NCBI GenBank assembly: GCA_937903315.1
Contig: CALCZO010000084.1
Span: forward strand, 1-6,883
Direction of reading: 5' to 3'
Length of the DNA stretch: 6,883 nucleotides
Origin: an uncultured Alphaproteobacteria bacterium
GTDB taxonomy: Bacteria; Pseudomonadota; Alphaproteobacteria; Rhizobiales; Beijerinckiaceae
The notes under the pieces are model-generated. The model saw nothing but the letters and a program-made list of their open reading frames with translations, ran no database searches and was not told where the DNA came from. Of the stretch, positions 1 to 6,188 are shown piece after piece (within the stretch, counting starts at the first letter, position 1; each line of letters opens with the position of its first letter). The position numbers and the translations under genes are program-made.

Positions 1-153
1 TCCGCAAGAACCTCGCCGTCCACGTTTCTCTTTCTCGTCTTCAATTGCCAAACAGCGAAGCGACGCTTTTTCTTTCCCAGCAGAGCCAGGTCAGGGACCA
101 ACTCACTTAAGAGAGGAAGCGAAGCCCGCGCCGCCGAAGCAGCGCGTCAACAT
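1..153 (-). other. Putative rRNA operon leader (upstream of a 16S gene beyond the left edge)
   Basis: Transcribed leftward from the promoter near 153, this stretch has no convincing coding frame. On the minus strand it contains a boxA-like GCTGTTTGGCA, then AATTGAAG, then a purine-rich GAGAAAGAGAAACGTGGACGG run. From memory, this order matches leaders found before 16S rRNA in Hyphomicrobiales. The 16S 5' end (AGAGTTTGATC) is not reached, so the gene identity is inferred from the promoter class and leader resemblance. A different stable RNA downstream is possible but less likely. Confidence 0.62.
46..56 (-). promoter_or_regulatory. boxA-like antitermination element
   Basis: The minus strand reads GCTGTTTGGCA here, similar to the boxA consensus TGCTCTTTAACA and to alphaproteobacterial variants with TTTGACA. 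In rRNA leaders boxA recruits NusB/NusE and suppresses Rho-dependent termination. Its place about 100 bases after the predicted start, followed by a purine-rich stretch, fits an rRNA leader. The match is partial. Confidence 0.5.
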
Positions 154-220
154 GGCGGCTGTATAGCGCCAACCATTTCGACCTGTCAACGGCCATTTTC
201 GTTTTTTTTGATTTTTTTGC
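153..220 (-). promoter_or_regulatory. Strong rRNA-type promoter (sigma-70 class) with UP element, firing leftward
   Basis: Read on the minus strand, an A-tract block (195-218) lies just upstream of a perfect -35 TTGACA (184-189). An 18-base spacer follows, then a -10 TATACA (160-165), with a likely start at the A near 153. In the rhizobial convention the same elements read GTTGAC and CTATAC. A-tracts immediately upstream of a consensus -35 are the classic layout of an UP element that contacts the alpha subunit of RNA polymerase, typical of rRNA and tRNA promoters. The sequence downstream resembles an rRNA operon leader, which supports this reading. The spacer is one base longer than the usual 17. 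Rightward expression of the peptidase gene at 461 does not use this promoter. Confidence 0.78.
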
Positions 221-460
221 AGCGCACACCAACGCCGCCGTGGTCCGGCGCTGCCGAGAACCCCTGCTGGATTCGTCCGATCATATATAGATACGCGTGT
301 GACGCGCGTGTGACGCACCCTGGCGCCTCTCCGGCCAGGCAATGGAACGACCCGGCGGGGGAGCCGCGTCTGGCTGGCCACCGGCATAATTGCGCCATAG
401 CCTCGGGAGCAGTATGGTTCGCCGCAGCGCTTCGCTGCCCCAGAAGAGATCAACGCTTTC
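221..460. other. Non-coding region between the rrn promoter and the M23 peptidase gene
   Basis: No convincing gene lies here; the open frames that cross it are short or are shadows of the peptidase gene. It holds a GATTC (GANTC) site at 270-274, the only AT-rich patch (TCATATATAGATAC, 281-294), a tandem 11-bp repeat (294-315), and a CCTGGC/GCCAGG inverted repeat with a 9-base loop (319-324 and 334-339). The peptidase promoter must lie here or in the preceding region, but I could not find a good -35/-10 pair on the plus strand. GATTC is the CcrM methylation target of alphaproteobacteria, though such sites are expected every few hundred bases by chance. Confidence 0.6.
294..315 (+). repeat. Perfect tandem 11-bp repeat, CGCGTGTGACG x2
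   Basis: CGCGTGTGACG occupies 294-304 and is repeated without a gap at 305-315. A unit of 11 bp is close to one helical turn, so a protein would meet both copies on the same DNA face. Each copy contains TGTGA, but as a direct rather than inverted repeat, so this is not a CRP-type palindrome. It lies about 145 bases upstream of the M23 start and about 75 bases upstream of the rrn A-tracts. Its role is unknown. Confidence 0.6.
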
Positions 461-2428
461 GTGTACGCCCGCACACCACAATCACCTTACGGCTGGATCG
501 ACCTCGGGACCGAGCCGCCGCTGGCTGTTTTCAGCCGCTCCGGCGACCAGCCCTCGCGCGGGCGGATTTCCGCGCGCTGGCTCGCCGGCACCATTCTCAC
601 AGGCCTGGCCGGCATGGGGTTGATGCTTGCCGCAGCGACCAGCGCCATCGAGCATCGCGGTGCCAGCGTGTCGGAGCCGGAACTGATCCGTCCTCGCGAG
701 AGCGCGTCGTTTCTGAGCGGCGAGTTGACCGTCGCGGCCCGCAAGGGCGACCGGTTGGTGCAGCGCGCGGACATCATCGCTGCCCGGCAGACGTACAAGA
801 CGCCGATCGTGGCCAAGTCGAACAATGCCGATGTCATCAGGCTGGCGAGCTTCACCCGCATCGGCACACCGCTGGCACTCGAATCGCTTGGCTTTGCGTC
901 GTCCGTGCCGGCGTTCAATGCTGGCCGCCTGATTGCCGATGCCAGCGAGGACAGGGCATTCGAAGGGGCGGCAACCACCGGAGCGGACGCCGACGTCGCT
1001 CTGGTGTCGCGCGCCATGAACGAAGCGGGCGCAACCGAGGCAGCCGGCCAGACGCTTGGTCCCGATGAGGCCCGCGAGCAGGTGCTCGAAGCGCTGGCCG
1101 CGGCACGGCGAACGGCGCAGAGCCTGCCGGCACAGATGCTTCTGGCCAAGGCGATGCGCGAACCCGGTGCATTTGCTCCGCTCAACTTTGCCGGTCCGGG
1201 CACAGAGCCCTTTTCGCGCCTGGTCGTGCGCATGGTGCAGGAAAACGTCAGTGTGATTCCGCGGCTTGAAGCGGCCTTGGCCCGCAATGCCGTCGAGCAG
1301 CAGGCCGTTGTGATTCGTTCCGAGGATCATGCCGCCTCGCTGTTGCGTCAGGCAGGCGCCAGCCAGACACAGGCACGGGACATCATCCGCTCCCTTCAGC
1401 GCGGCGGACAGCCGCTCGATGCCGGCAAGCGGTTGAAGCTGACCCAGCAGGCGCTGGAGACAGGCGCGCCGAAATCGCTCGTCCGTGTCGATCTCTATGC
1501 TGAGGAAAGCCGCATCGCATCGGCCGGGCGCAAGGATGACAACACCTTCGTGCTGACCGAGATCACGCGGTCGTCGACGGCGTCGCGCAGAAACGAGGAT
1601 GACGAGGAGGAAGGCGGCTTCCCGCTCTACAACAGCATTCACGAAACAGCGCGCAAGCACGGCATTCCCGTGGCCATGATCGAGGAAATGATCCGGGTCC
1701 TGTTCTTCGATGTCGATCTTCAGCGCGCCGTCCGGGGCGGCGATGCCATGGAAGTGCTGATCAGCAACGATGATGCTGAAAGCCCCGCCGAACTTCAGAT
1801 GTTGAGCGTCACCATCGGCGGCGAGACCCGCCGGTTCTATCGCTACCCGCTGCCCAACGATGATGTGGTCGACTATTTTGACGACCAGGGCCGGTCTGCC
1901 AAGAAGTTCCTGATCCGCAAGCCGGTTGTCGAGGGCGATATGCGGTCGGTCTTTGGCATGCGCCGCCACCCGATTCTGGGCTATTATCGCATGCACAACG
2001 GCGTTGACTGGGCGGCGCGGGTCGGCACTCCGATCTTGGCGGCCGGCAATGGAACCATCCGTTCCGCAGGCTGGGATTCAGGCTATGGCAGACGCGTCGA
2101 GATCCAGCACACAAACGGCTACGTCACAACCTACAGCCACATGTCGGCGTTCGGCCGAGGCATCACCGAGGGGGCACGGGTAAGGCAGGGGCAGGTCATC
2201 GGATATCTCGGCAGTTCCGGGCTTTCAACCGGCCCGCACCTGCATTACGAGGTCATGATCAACGAGCGTCACGTCGATCCGCTGGCCATCAAACTGCCGC
2301 GCGGTCGTGAACTGGAAGGCTCAACGCTTGCCGAATTCAGGCGCCTGCGCGAGCAGATCGACCAGATCCTGAAGAAAGCGCCCGGCAACACCGCCGTTGT
2401 GGCAAGTCAGCCGGGCCCGCGCAACTGA
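461..2428 (+). CDS. Membrane-anchored M23 family zinc metallopeptidase (LytM-type peptidoglycan endopeptidase)
   Basis: This 655-residue protein probably cuts peptide cross-links of peptidoglycan in the periplasm during growth or division. A short cytoplasmic N-terminus is followed by one membrane segment at about 40-62 (WLAGTILTGLAGMGLMLAAA), with the rest periplasmic. Residues about 390-465 (ETARKHGIPVAMIEEMI..., FDVDLQRAVRGGDAMEVLI) resemble the regulatory region that precedes the catalytic domain in MepM/Csd3-type proteins. The M23 domain spans about 490-612. All key residues are present: HNGVD gives zinc ligands His512 and Asp516, HLH gives His593 and the ligand His595, and SHM gives the conserved His560. 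It should therefore be active. An acidic low-complexity stretch (NEDDEEEGG, 378-386) separates the long N-terminal region from the C-terminal half. GTG at 461 is the only usual start codon after the in-frame TAG at 398. AGAAGAGA lies 11 bases upstream and is a weak ribosome site. Length and N-terminus suggest the rhizobial family that includes RgsM of Sinorhizobium, but orthology is not proven. Confidence 0.93.
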   Translation: MYARTPQSPYGWIDLGTEPPLAVFSRSGDQPSRGRISARWLAGTILTGLAGMGLMLAAATSAIEHRGASVSEPELIRPRESASFLSGELTVAARKGDRLVQRADIIAARQTYKTPIVAKSNNADVIRLASFTRIGTPLALESLGFASSVPAFNAGRLIADASEDRAFEGAATTGADADVALVSRAMNEAGATEAAGQTLGPDEAREQVLEALAAARRTAQSLPAQMLLAKAMREPGAFAPLNFAGPGTEPFSRLVVRMVQENVSVIPRLEAALARNAVEQQAVVIRSEDHAASLLRQAGASQTQARDIIRSLQRGGQPLDAGKRLKLTQQALETGAPKSLVRVDLYAEESRIASAGRKDDNTFVLTEITRSSTASRRNEDDEEEGGFPLYNSIHETARKHGIPVAMIEEMIRVLFFDVDLQRAVRGGDAMEVLISNDDAESPAELQMLSVTIGGETRRFYRYPLPNDDVVDYFDDQGRSAKKFLIRKPVVEGDMRSVFGMRRHPILGYYRMHNGVDWAARVGTPILAAGNGTIRSAGWDSGYGRRVEIQHTNGYVTTYSHMSAFGRGITEGARVRQGQVIGYLGSSGLSTGPHLHYEVMINERHVDPLAIKLPRGRELEGSTLAEFRRLREQIDQILKKAPGNTAVVASQPGPRN

Positions 2429-2434
2429 TCGGAA

Positions 2435-2453
2435 CGCGCGGTCAGGCCGCGCG
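2435..2453. terminator. GC hairpin between convergent genes, possible bidirectional terminator
   Basis: CGCGCGG (2435-2441) and CCGCGCG (2447-2453) form a perfect 7-bp all-GC stem with a 5-base loop. It starts 6 bases after the peptidase stop codon, and the kinase stop codon lies in the loop. The symmetry lets RNA from either direction form it. There is no U-tract on either side, so it is not a classical intrinsic terminator. It may instead pause polymerase or protect 3' ends. Confidence 0.4.
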
Positions 2454-3587
2454 CGATCGCGTCGAGAGCAAGCCGGTGCGCAGCAGCATCTGACGCAGGT
2501 CATGCACGGTGATCGGCTTGCCGATCACCCCGTCACATCCCGCTTCGGCAAGGCGCTGCGCGGTCTCTCTATCGGTCTTTCCGGTCACCGCAATGATCGG
2601 CAGACGTGCGGATGATCCATCAAGAGCCCTGATCGTCGAGACCAGCGTGCACCCGTCCATCTCCGGCATGACGACATCGGTCATCACGGCCAGCACGGGA
2701 CGATTGCGCAGGATGGTCAGCGCCGTCATCGGCGAGGGACAGGCTTCGGCCTCGAACCCGAGATGATCGAGAACCGTCGTCAGGAGGGTCCGGCTGGACA
2801 CATCGTCATCGATGATCAGGATCGGGCAGCCGGGATTGACGTAGGGGCTGTTGCCCGTCTGCCCGGTCACGGGTCCGGTCGCCTCGCTCGCCGGCGCGAC
2901 AGGCAATTCAACCCAGAACTCCGCGCCGCGTCCATCAGGACGATTGCCGGCACCGCACGAACCGCCCAGCTTGCGGACAAGTTCGGCGACGATGGCAAGG
3001 CCGAGCCCTGTACCGCCGGCCCTGCCCGGCAGCATGGCGCCTCGCTCGAACACCTTCTGCGCATCATGATCGCCAAGGCCCGGCCCTTCATCGCGGACTG
3101 ACAGGCGCAACCCCTGTTGATCGCCACTGCGGCACGGCGCGACATCGAGGATGATCGTGCCCGAGGGTGTCAGCCGGATGGCATTGTCGACCAGATTTTC
3201 CAGAATTTGACGAACGGCGACGGGGTCGCTCATGCGGATCGCGGTGCAGGACGAATCAATCCGTTCGACAAACCCCAGCGCGCGCAGGCTGGCTCGAGCC
3301 CGGGTCGCAACGGAAAACGAACGGATCAGCGCTTCAACGTCGTGTTGTCCGGCGCTCCCGGCCGGCCCAAGCAACCCCGCAGCAACCGCGCGCAGATGCG
3401 CCGCAGCGGCCTTGAGTCCATCGATCACCTCATCCTGACGATCGCGTCCGACTGATTCGGCCAGCAGTTCAACCATCGCCTCGATGCCGCCGAGCGGCGA
3501 GCGAAGTTCATGCGCAAGGTCGGCCAGCGCATCGGGCGTCAGCGCACTCGGGCGGCCGTGCCCTGCGGACTGGTTCTGTGATGTCAC
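2442..3587 (-). CDS. Soluble hybrid histidine kinase with C-terminal receiver domain
   Basis: This 381-residue protein combines a histidine kinase core and a response-regulator receiver. The HisKA region carries the phospho-acceptor His26 in LAHELRSPL. The ATPase domain shows the N-box (ENLVDNA, Asn131/Asn135), G1 (RDEGPG, 165-170) and G2 (GGTGLGLAI, 191-199). A linker of about 25 residues leads to the receiver, with acidic pocket Asp260-262, phospho-acceptor Asp304 in MTDVVMPEMDG, Thr335 and Lys357 (GKP). All catalytic and phospho-transfer residues are intact. There is no membrane segment and no PAS, GAF or HAMP domain: only about 20 residues precede the H-box. It must therefore be cytoplasmic and take its signal from a partner or from an unrecognised feature. 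The start is GTG at 3587, chosen for a good AGGGAG 7 bases upstream. An in-frame GTG at 3647 would add 20 residues of poor, Arg/Gly/Cys-rich sequence. No partner regulator or phosphotransferase lies next to it, so its target is unknown. Confidence 0.92.
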   Translation of the reverse strand: MTSQNQSAGHGRPSALTPDALADLAHELRSPLGGIEAMVELLAESVGRDRQDEVIDGLKAAAAHLRAVAAGLLGPAGSAGQHDVEALIRSFSVATRARASLRALGFVERIDSSCTAIRMSDPVAVRQILENLVDNAIRLTPSGTIILDVAPCRSGDQQGLRLSVRDEGPGLGDHDAQKVFERGAMLPGRAGGTGLGLAIVAELVRKLGGSCGAGNRPDGRGAEFWVELPVAPASEATGPVTGQTGNSPYVNPGCPILIIDDDVSSRTLLTTVLDHLGFEAEACPSPMTALTILRNRPVLAVMTDVVMPEMDGCTLVSTIRALDGSSARLPIIAVTGKTDRETAQRLAEAGCDGVIGKPITVHDLRQMLLRTGLLSTRSRAA

Positions 3588-3594
3588 GATCAAA

Positions 3595-3600
3595 CTCCCT
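3595..3600 (-). promoter_or_regulatory. Ribosome binding site of the hybrid kinase (decides the start)
   Basis: The minus strand reads AGGGAG, then 7 bases, then GTG at 3587. This is the best ribosome site near the 5' end of the gene and favours the 381-residue form over a start at GTG 3647. An in-frame TTG at 3593 is too close to the motif. Confidence 0.65.
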
Positions 3601-3607
3601 CTCGACA

Positions 3608-3628
3608 GCGGGTTTCTGAGACACCCGC
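3608..3628. repeat. Inverted repeat in the 5' leader of the kinase gene
   Basis: GCGGGT (3608-3613) and ACCCGC (3623-3628) are a perfect 6-bp inverted repeat with a 9-base spacer. If the kinase starts at 3587 this lies in its untranslated leader, just before the ribosome site. It could be an operator or an RNA hairpin. An arm this short can occur by chance in GC-rich DNA. Confidence 0.3.
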
Positions 3629-3653
3629 AACCCCACCGTCTCGACACCTACCG

Positions 3654-3689
3654 CAACGGCATTTAAGACCGGGCCAAGTGGATCGTTAA
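3654..3689 (-). promoter_or_regulatory. Candidate promoter of the hybrid kinase gene
   Basis: On the minus strand TTAACG (3684-3689) and TTAAAT (3661-3666) are 17 bases apart, and each matches four of six consensus positions. Transcription would start near 3654, giving a leader of about 66 bases. The elements sit in the most AT-rich patch of this region and interlock with a candidate promoter on the other strand. The call is only suggestive. Confidence 0.3.
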
Positions 3690-3699
3690 AATGCGATCG
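3663..3699 (+). promoter_or_regulatory. Candidate promoter of the AEC transporter gene
   Basis: TTAAGA (3663-3668, four of six consensus bases) and TAAAAT (3687-3692, five of six) are 18 bases apart on the plus strand. A start near 3699 would leave a leader of about 20 bases before ATG 3720. It would place GTG 3702 too close to the transcript end for a normal ribosome site, which supports the ATG. Confidence 0.33.
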
Positions 3700-3719
3700 A
3701 AGTGTCAGGTCAGGCCGGT

Positions 3720-4643
3720 ATGCTCGCCTCTTTCATCATCATCGCGCCGGTCTTCGCCGTCATCGCGCTGGGCTGGCTGGCGGTGCGCCTGCGGCTCATC
3801 CGCGGGGAAACCGGCGACGGCGTGGCTGATTTCGTGTTCGTCATCGCCCTGCCGCTGATGCTGTTCCGGACCATCGCCACGGTCGAACTTCCGGCTTCGC
3901 CGCCCTGGGCATTCTGGCTGTCGTATTACATCGGGCTGGCCCTGACCTGGATGATGATCACGCCGATCGCCCGTCATGTTTTTGGCCGGAAGCAGAAGGA
4001 AGCGGCAATCATAGGCTTCACGGTCGGCCAGTCCAACATCGTCCTGCTCGGCATTCCCCTGATCCTGCGGGTCTTCGGCGATGATGGCCGCGTGCCGCTG
4101 TTCCTGCTGGTTGCGGTCAATCTGCCGGTGACGATGACGGTTGCGACCCTGCTGATCGAGTCGGCCGGCGACAGCGGCTCCCGCTTCCGGTCAATTGTCG
4201 CCAAACTGGTCCGCAATCCGATCCTGATCGGCATCTCGGCGGGCTTTGTCTGGCGCCAGACCGGACTTCCGCTGCCCGATGTGGCGAGCACGTCGCTGAG
4301 GTTCATCGCCGACGCTGCCGCTCCCTGCGCCCTGTTTGCCATGGGGGCAGCCCTCAGCCGCTATGGTCTGGGAGGCGAACGCCTGTTGCTTGTGCTGGTG
4401 GTCGCGCTCAAGCTTCTCGTCTTCCCCGCGCTCGTTCTGGTACTGACCACCAGAGTGTTTACCATGCCGCCGATCTGGTCGGCTGTCGCCACCGTGCTTG
4501 CGGCCTCGCCCTGCGGCGTCAACGCCTACCTGCTGGCCGAACGCTACAAGCTCGGCATGGGGATCGCGTCGGGCGCGATTGCCGTGTCGACGGTCCTTTC
4601 GGTCGCAACCACGGCCTTCTGGCTGTGGATCGTGCGGGGGTGA
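3720..4643 (+). CDS. AEC (auxin efflux carrier) family transporter
   Basis: A 307-residue inner-membrane protein with about ten hydrophobic segments, at roughly 4-21, 37-54, 64-85, 98-118, 126-146, 166-180, 195-212, 221-243, 252-274 and 285-304. Typical AEC features are the N-terminal APVFAVIALGWLAVR, the polar motif GQSNIVLLGIPL (103-114) within a membrane helix, and a C-terminal AASPCGVNAYLLAERY. Bacterial AEC members carry small organic acids such as malate or malonate, or unknown solutes. The plant auxin link gives the family its name but says nothing about substrate here. The length is normal. ATG 3720 is preferred because AGG lies 5 bases upstream and the protein then begins directly with the first helix. 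GTG 3702 would add six residues (SGQAG-type) with no ribosome site. The neighbours are convergent or divergent, so they give no hint of the substrate. Confidence 0.9.
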   Translation: MLASFIIIAPVFAVIALGWLAVRLRLIRGETGDGVADFVFVIALPLMLFRTIATVELPASPPWAFWLSYYIGLALTWMMITPIARHVFGRKQKEAAIIGFTVGQSNIVLLGIPLILRVFGDDGRVPLFLLVAVNLPVTMTVATLLIESAGDSGSRFRSIVAKLVRNPILIGISAGFVWRQTGLPLPDVASTSLRFIADAAAPCALFAMGAALSRYGLGGERLLLVLVVALKLLVFPALVLVLTTRVFTMPPIWSAVATVLAASPCGVNAYLLAERYKLGMGIASGAIAVSTVLSVATTAFWLWIVRG

Positions 4644-4646
4644 TGG

Positions 4647-5504
4647 TCAGTCAAGACCGAGCATGGCGCGGATGTCGGCCGGCGTGACACCATCGGCCCG
4701 CAAGGCGCGCAGGGGCAACGAGAACCGGCTTTTTGCCAGCTTTTCACCACCGTCATCCGTCAGTAGCCTGTGATGATGATAGCGCGGCGGCGCGTAGCCG
4801 AGCAGCCTCTGCAACAGCCGATGCACCGAGGTGGCGCAAAACAGATCACGCCCCCGCACCACGTCGGTGATACCCTGCATCGCATCATCGATCACCACGG
4901 ACAGATGATAGCTGGTCGGAGTGTCCTTGCGCGCCAGCACGACATCGCCCCACAGACGAGGGTCAGCCCGAATCACCCCCTCGCCGCTTTCGTCCCAGCC
5001 CCCGATCGGCCCGGTTCGCGCCAGCGCGGCGGAGAGATCAAGCCGGAGCGCAAAAGCCTCTTGCCGCCGCCGCGTCATGCGGACATCCGGCGCAAGCGCC
5101 CGACAGGTTCCAGGGTAGAGCGGCGTTCCGTCAGGATCGCATCGCGCCGCGCCCGACTCACCAGCAACGCGACGGATATCGCCGCGGGAACAGAAGCAGG
5201 GATAGACCAGCCCGTCGGTCTCGAGTTGGTCCAGGATCGATCGATAGATGCCGAATCGCTGCGACTGGTACACCACCGGCCCTTCCCAGCGAAATCCGAT
5301 CCAGTCGAGATCCTCCAGGGTCGCCGCGATCAGTTCGGACGTACACCGCGTGGTATCGATATCCTCGATCCTCAGCAGCATGCGCCCGCCGCTTTCGCGC
5401 GCGAGTCGCTGGTTGAGCAGCGCCGAATAGGCATGGCCAAGGTGCAGAAACCCGTTCGGGCTCGGCGCGAACCGGAAAACGGGTTGCGGGAATTGGGCTT
5501 GCAA
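4647..5504 (-). CDS. gluQ: Glutamyl-queuosine tRNA(Asp) synthetase (GluQRS)
   Basis: This paralogue of the GluRS catalytic core attaches glutamate to queuosine at position 34 of tRNA(Asp). It activates glutamate with ATP but does not charge a tRNA 3' end. At 285 residues it lacks the anticodon-binding domain of true GluRS, as the family does. Visible landmarks are FRFAPSPNGFLHLGH with the HIGH-type HLGH (21-24), LRIEDID (44-50), a KLAKS signature at 255-259, and a zinc site from Cys103, Cys105, Tyr130 (PLYPGTC) and Cys134. The zinc residues match the Cys-Cys-Tyr-Cys set of the Escherichia coli enzyme. The start is uncertain. TTG 5504 is chosen because ACGAGG precedes it by 6 bases and the protein then enters the conserved PVFRFAPSPNG after 7 residues. 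GTG 5525 (292 residues) has no clear ribosome site. Its stop codon is 3 bases from that of the convergent transporter gene. Confidence 0.94.
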   Translation of the reverse strand: MQAQFPQPVFRFAPSPNGFLHLGHAYSALLNQRLARESGGRMLLRIEDIDTTRCTSELIAATLEDLDWIGFRWEGPVVYQSQRFGIYRSILDQLETDGLVYPCFCSRGDIRRVAGESGAARCDPDGTPLYPGTCRALAPDVRMTRRRQEAFALRLDLSAALARTGPIGGWDESGEGVIRADPRLWGDVVLARKDTPTSYHLSVVIDDAMQGITDVVRGRDLFCATSVHRLLQRLLGYAPPRYHHHRLLTDDGGEKLAKSRFSLPLRALRADGVTPADIRAMLGLD

Positions 5505-5510
5505 AACCGG

Positions 5511-5516
5511 CCTCGT
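5511..5516 (-). promoter_or_regulatory. Ribosome binding site supporting a TTG start of gluQ
   Basis: The minus strand reads ACGAGG, then 6 bases, then TTG at 5504. No ATG lies in frame upstream near the conserved region. If GTG 5525 were used instead, this motif would lie inside the coding sequence. Confidence 0.45.
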
Positions 5517-5549
5517 CTGGCCCACCGTGTCATGATCAGGCAGGGCCCC

Positions 5550-6188
5550 ATGAGACTGATCGTATCCGACGCCGACATTCAAGAGGGTCTCGCCGCGTTG
5601 CTCGCCGCCGATTCCCGGCTGGTCCCGCTGGCCGAACGGGCCGGGCCGATCCCGCTGCGTCGCCACGAGCCCGGCTTTGCCGGCCTGTGCGCGGTCATCG
5701 TCAGCCAGCAGCTCTCGGTGGCCAGCGCCAACGCGATCTGGCAGCGTACCGCGGCGGCGTTCTCACCCCTGACACCCGAATCGATCCTTGCCGCCGACGA
5801 TTCGGCGTTCACCTCCTGCGGCCTGTCACGACCAAAGGTGAAGACCTTGCGCGCCTTGGCCCGTGCGATCTGCGACAATCGGCTCAACCTTGAAGGACTT
5901 GCCGCCTTGCCCGCTCTCGCAGTCGATGAACATCTGATCGCCGTGTCCGGCATCGGTCCGTGGACAGCGCAGATCTACCGCATGTTCCACCTTGGCGATG
6001 CCGATGCCTTCGCGCCCGGCGATCTGGCTCTCCAGGAAGCGGTGCGGATCGGCTTTGATCTCGCGGCCCGCCCCTCCAGCGCCGAACTGGGCGTGATCGC
6101 TGACATCTGGCACCCCTGGCGCGGGGTCGCCGCGCGCCTGCTCTGGGCCTACTACCGGGCGGTCAAATCACGCGAGGGCATTGCCTGA
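5550..6188 (+). CDS. DNA-3-methyladenine glycosylase II-like protein (HhH-GPD superfamily, AlkA type)
   Basis: A 212-residue base-excision repair enzyme that probably removes alkylated purines such as 3-methyladenine from DNA. The fold signature is clear: FAGLCAVIVSQQLSVASANAIW (43-64) is the conserved first helical region, VSGIGPWTAQIY (132-143) is the helix-hairpin-helix, and FAPGDLALQEA (154-164) holds the likely catalytic Asp158. The GIGPWTA motif is that of AlkA rather than of Nth or MutY. There is no C-terminal iron-sulfur cysteine cluster. It is shorter than E. coli AlkA and lacks that protein's N-terminal domain, like the compact AlkA-type enzymes. ATG 5550 is preferred because AGGCAGGG lies just upstream. 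ATG 5532, six residues earlier, has no ribosome site. It is divergent from gluQ, with only about 45 bases between the chosen starts, so any promoters overlap coding sequence. No Ada or other alkylation-response gene is nearby. Confidence 0.92.
   Translation: MRLIVSDADIQEGLAALLAADSRLVPLAERAGPIPLRRHEPGFAGLCAVIVSQQLSVASANAIWQRTAAAFSPLTPESILAADDSAFTSCGLSRPKVKTLRALARAICDNRLNLEGLAALPALAVDEHLIAVSGIGPWTAQIYRMFHLGDADAFAPGDLALQEAVRIGFDLAARPSSAELGVIADIWHPWRGVAARLLWAYYRAVKSREGIA

Noticed and set aside
55..72. AGCG...CGCT followed by TTTTTC as a plus-strand terminator
   Set aside because: The stem is only 4 bp and there is no upstream plus-strand gene in view. The stretch fits the rRNA leader on the other strand.
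201..217. T-runs on the plus strand as a Rho-independent terminator
   Set aside because: No stable GC hairpin precedes them and no plus-strand gene ends there. They are better explained as the A-tract UP element of the leftward promoter.
270..274. GANTC (CcrM/GcrA) site as evidence for cell-cycle control of the M23 gene
   Set aside because: At this GC content about one such site per 300 bases is expected by chance, and a single intergenic copy is not informative.
281..294. TATATA patch as a -10 box for the M23 gene
   Set aside because: No acceptable -35 lies 16-18 bases upstream on either strand, so it is noted only as an AT-rich patch.
208..1068. A 286-residue plus-strand frame starting before the M23 gene
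   Set aside because: It overlaps the M23 gene in another frame and encodes an Arg/Pro-rich sequence of shadow type. Its start overlaps the rrn promoter A-tracts.
482..1996. A 504-residue open frame on the minus strand inside the M23 gene
   Set aside because: It lies wholly antisense to a gene with intact catalytic motifs. Its protein is Arg/His/Gly/Cys-rich with no recognisable domain, as expected of a shadow frame in GC-rich DNA.
4645..4658. GGTC...GACC hairpin between the transporter and gluQ as a terminator
   Set aside because: The 4-bp stem without a U-tract is too weak to call.
4770..5549. An in-frame upstream extension of the glycosylase, antisense to gluQ
   Set aside because: The frame is open only because it lies opposite gluQ. 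The sequence is of shadow type, and compact AlkA-like proteins begin close to ATG 5550.
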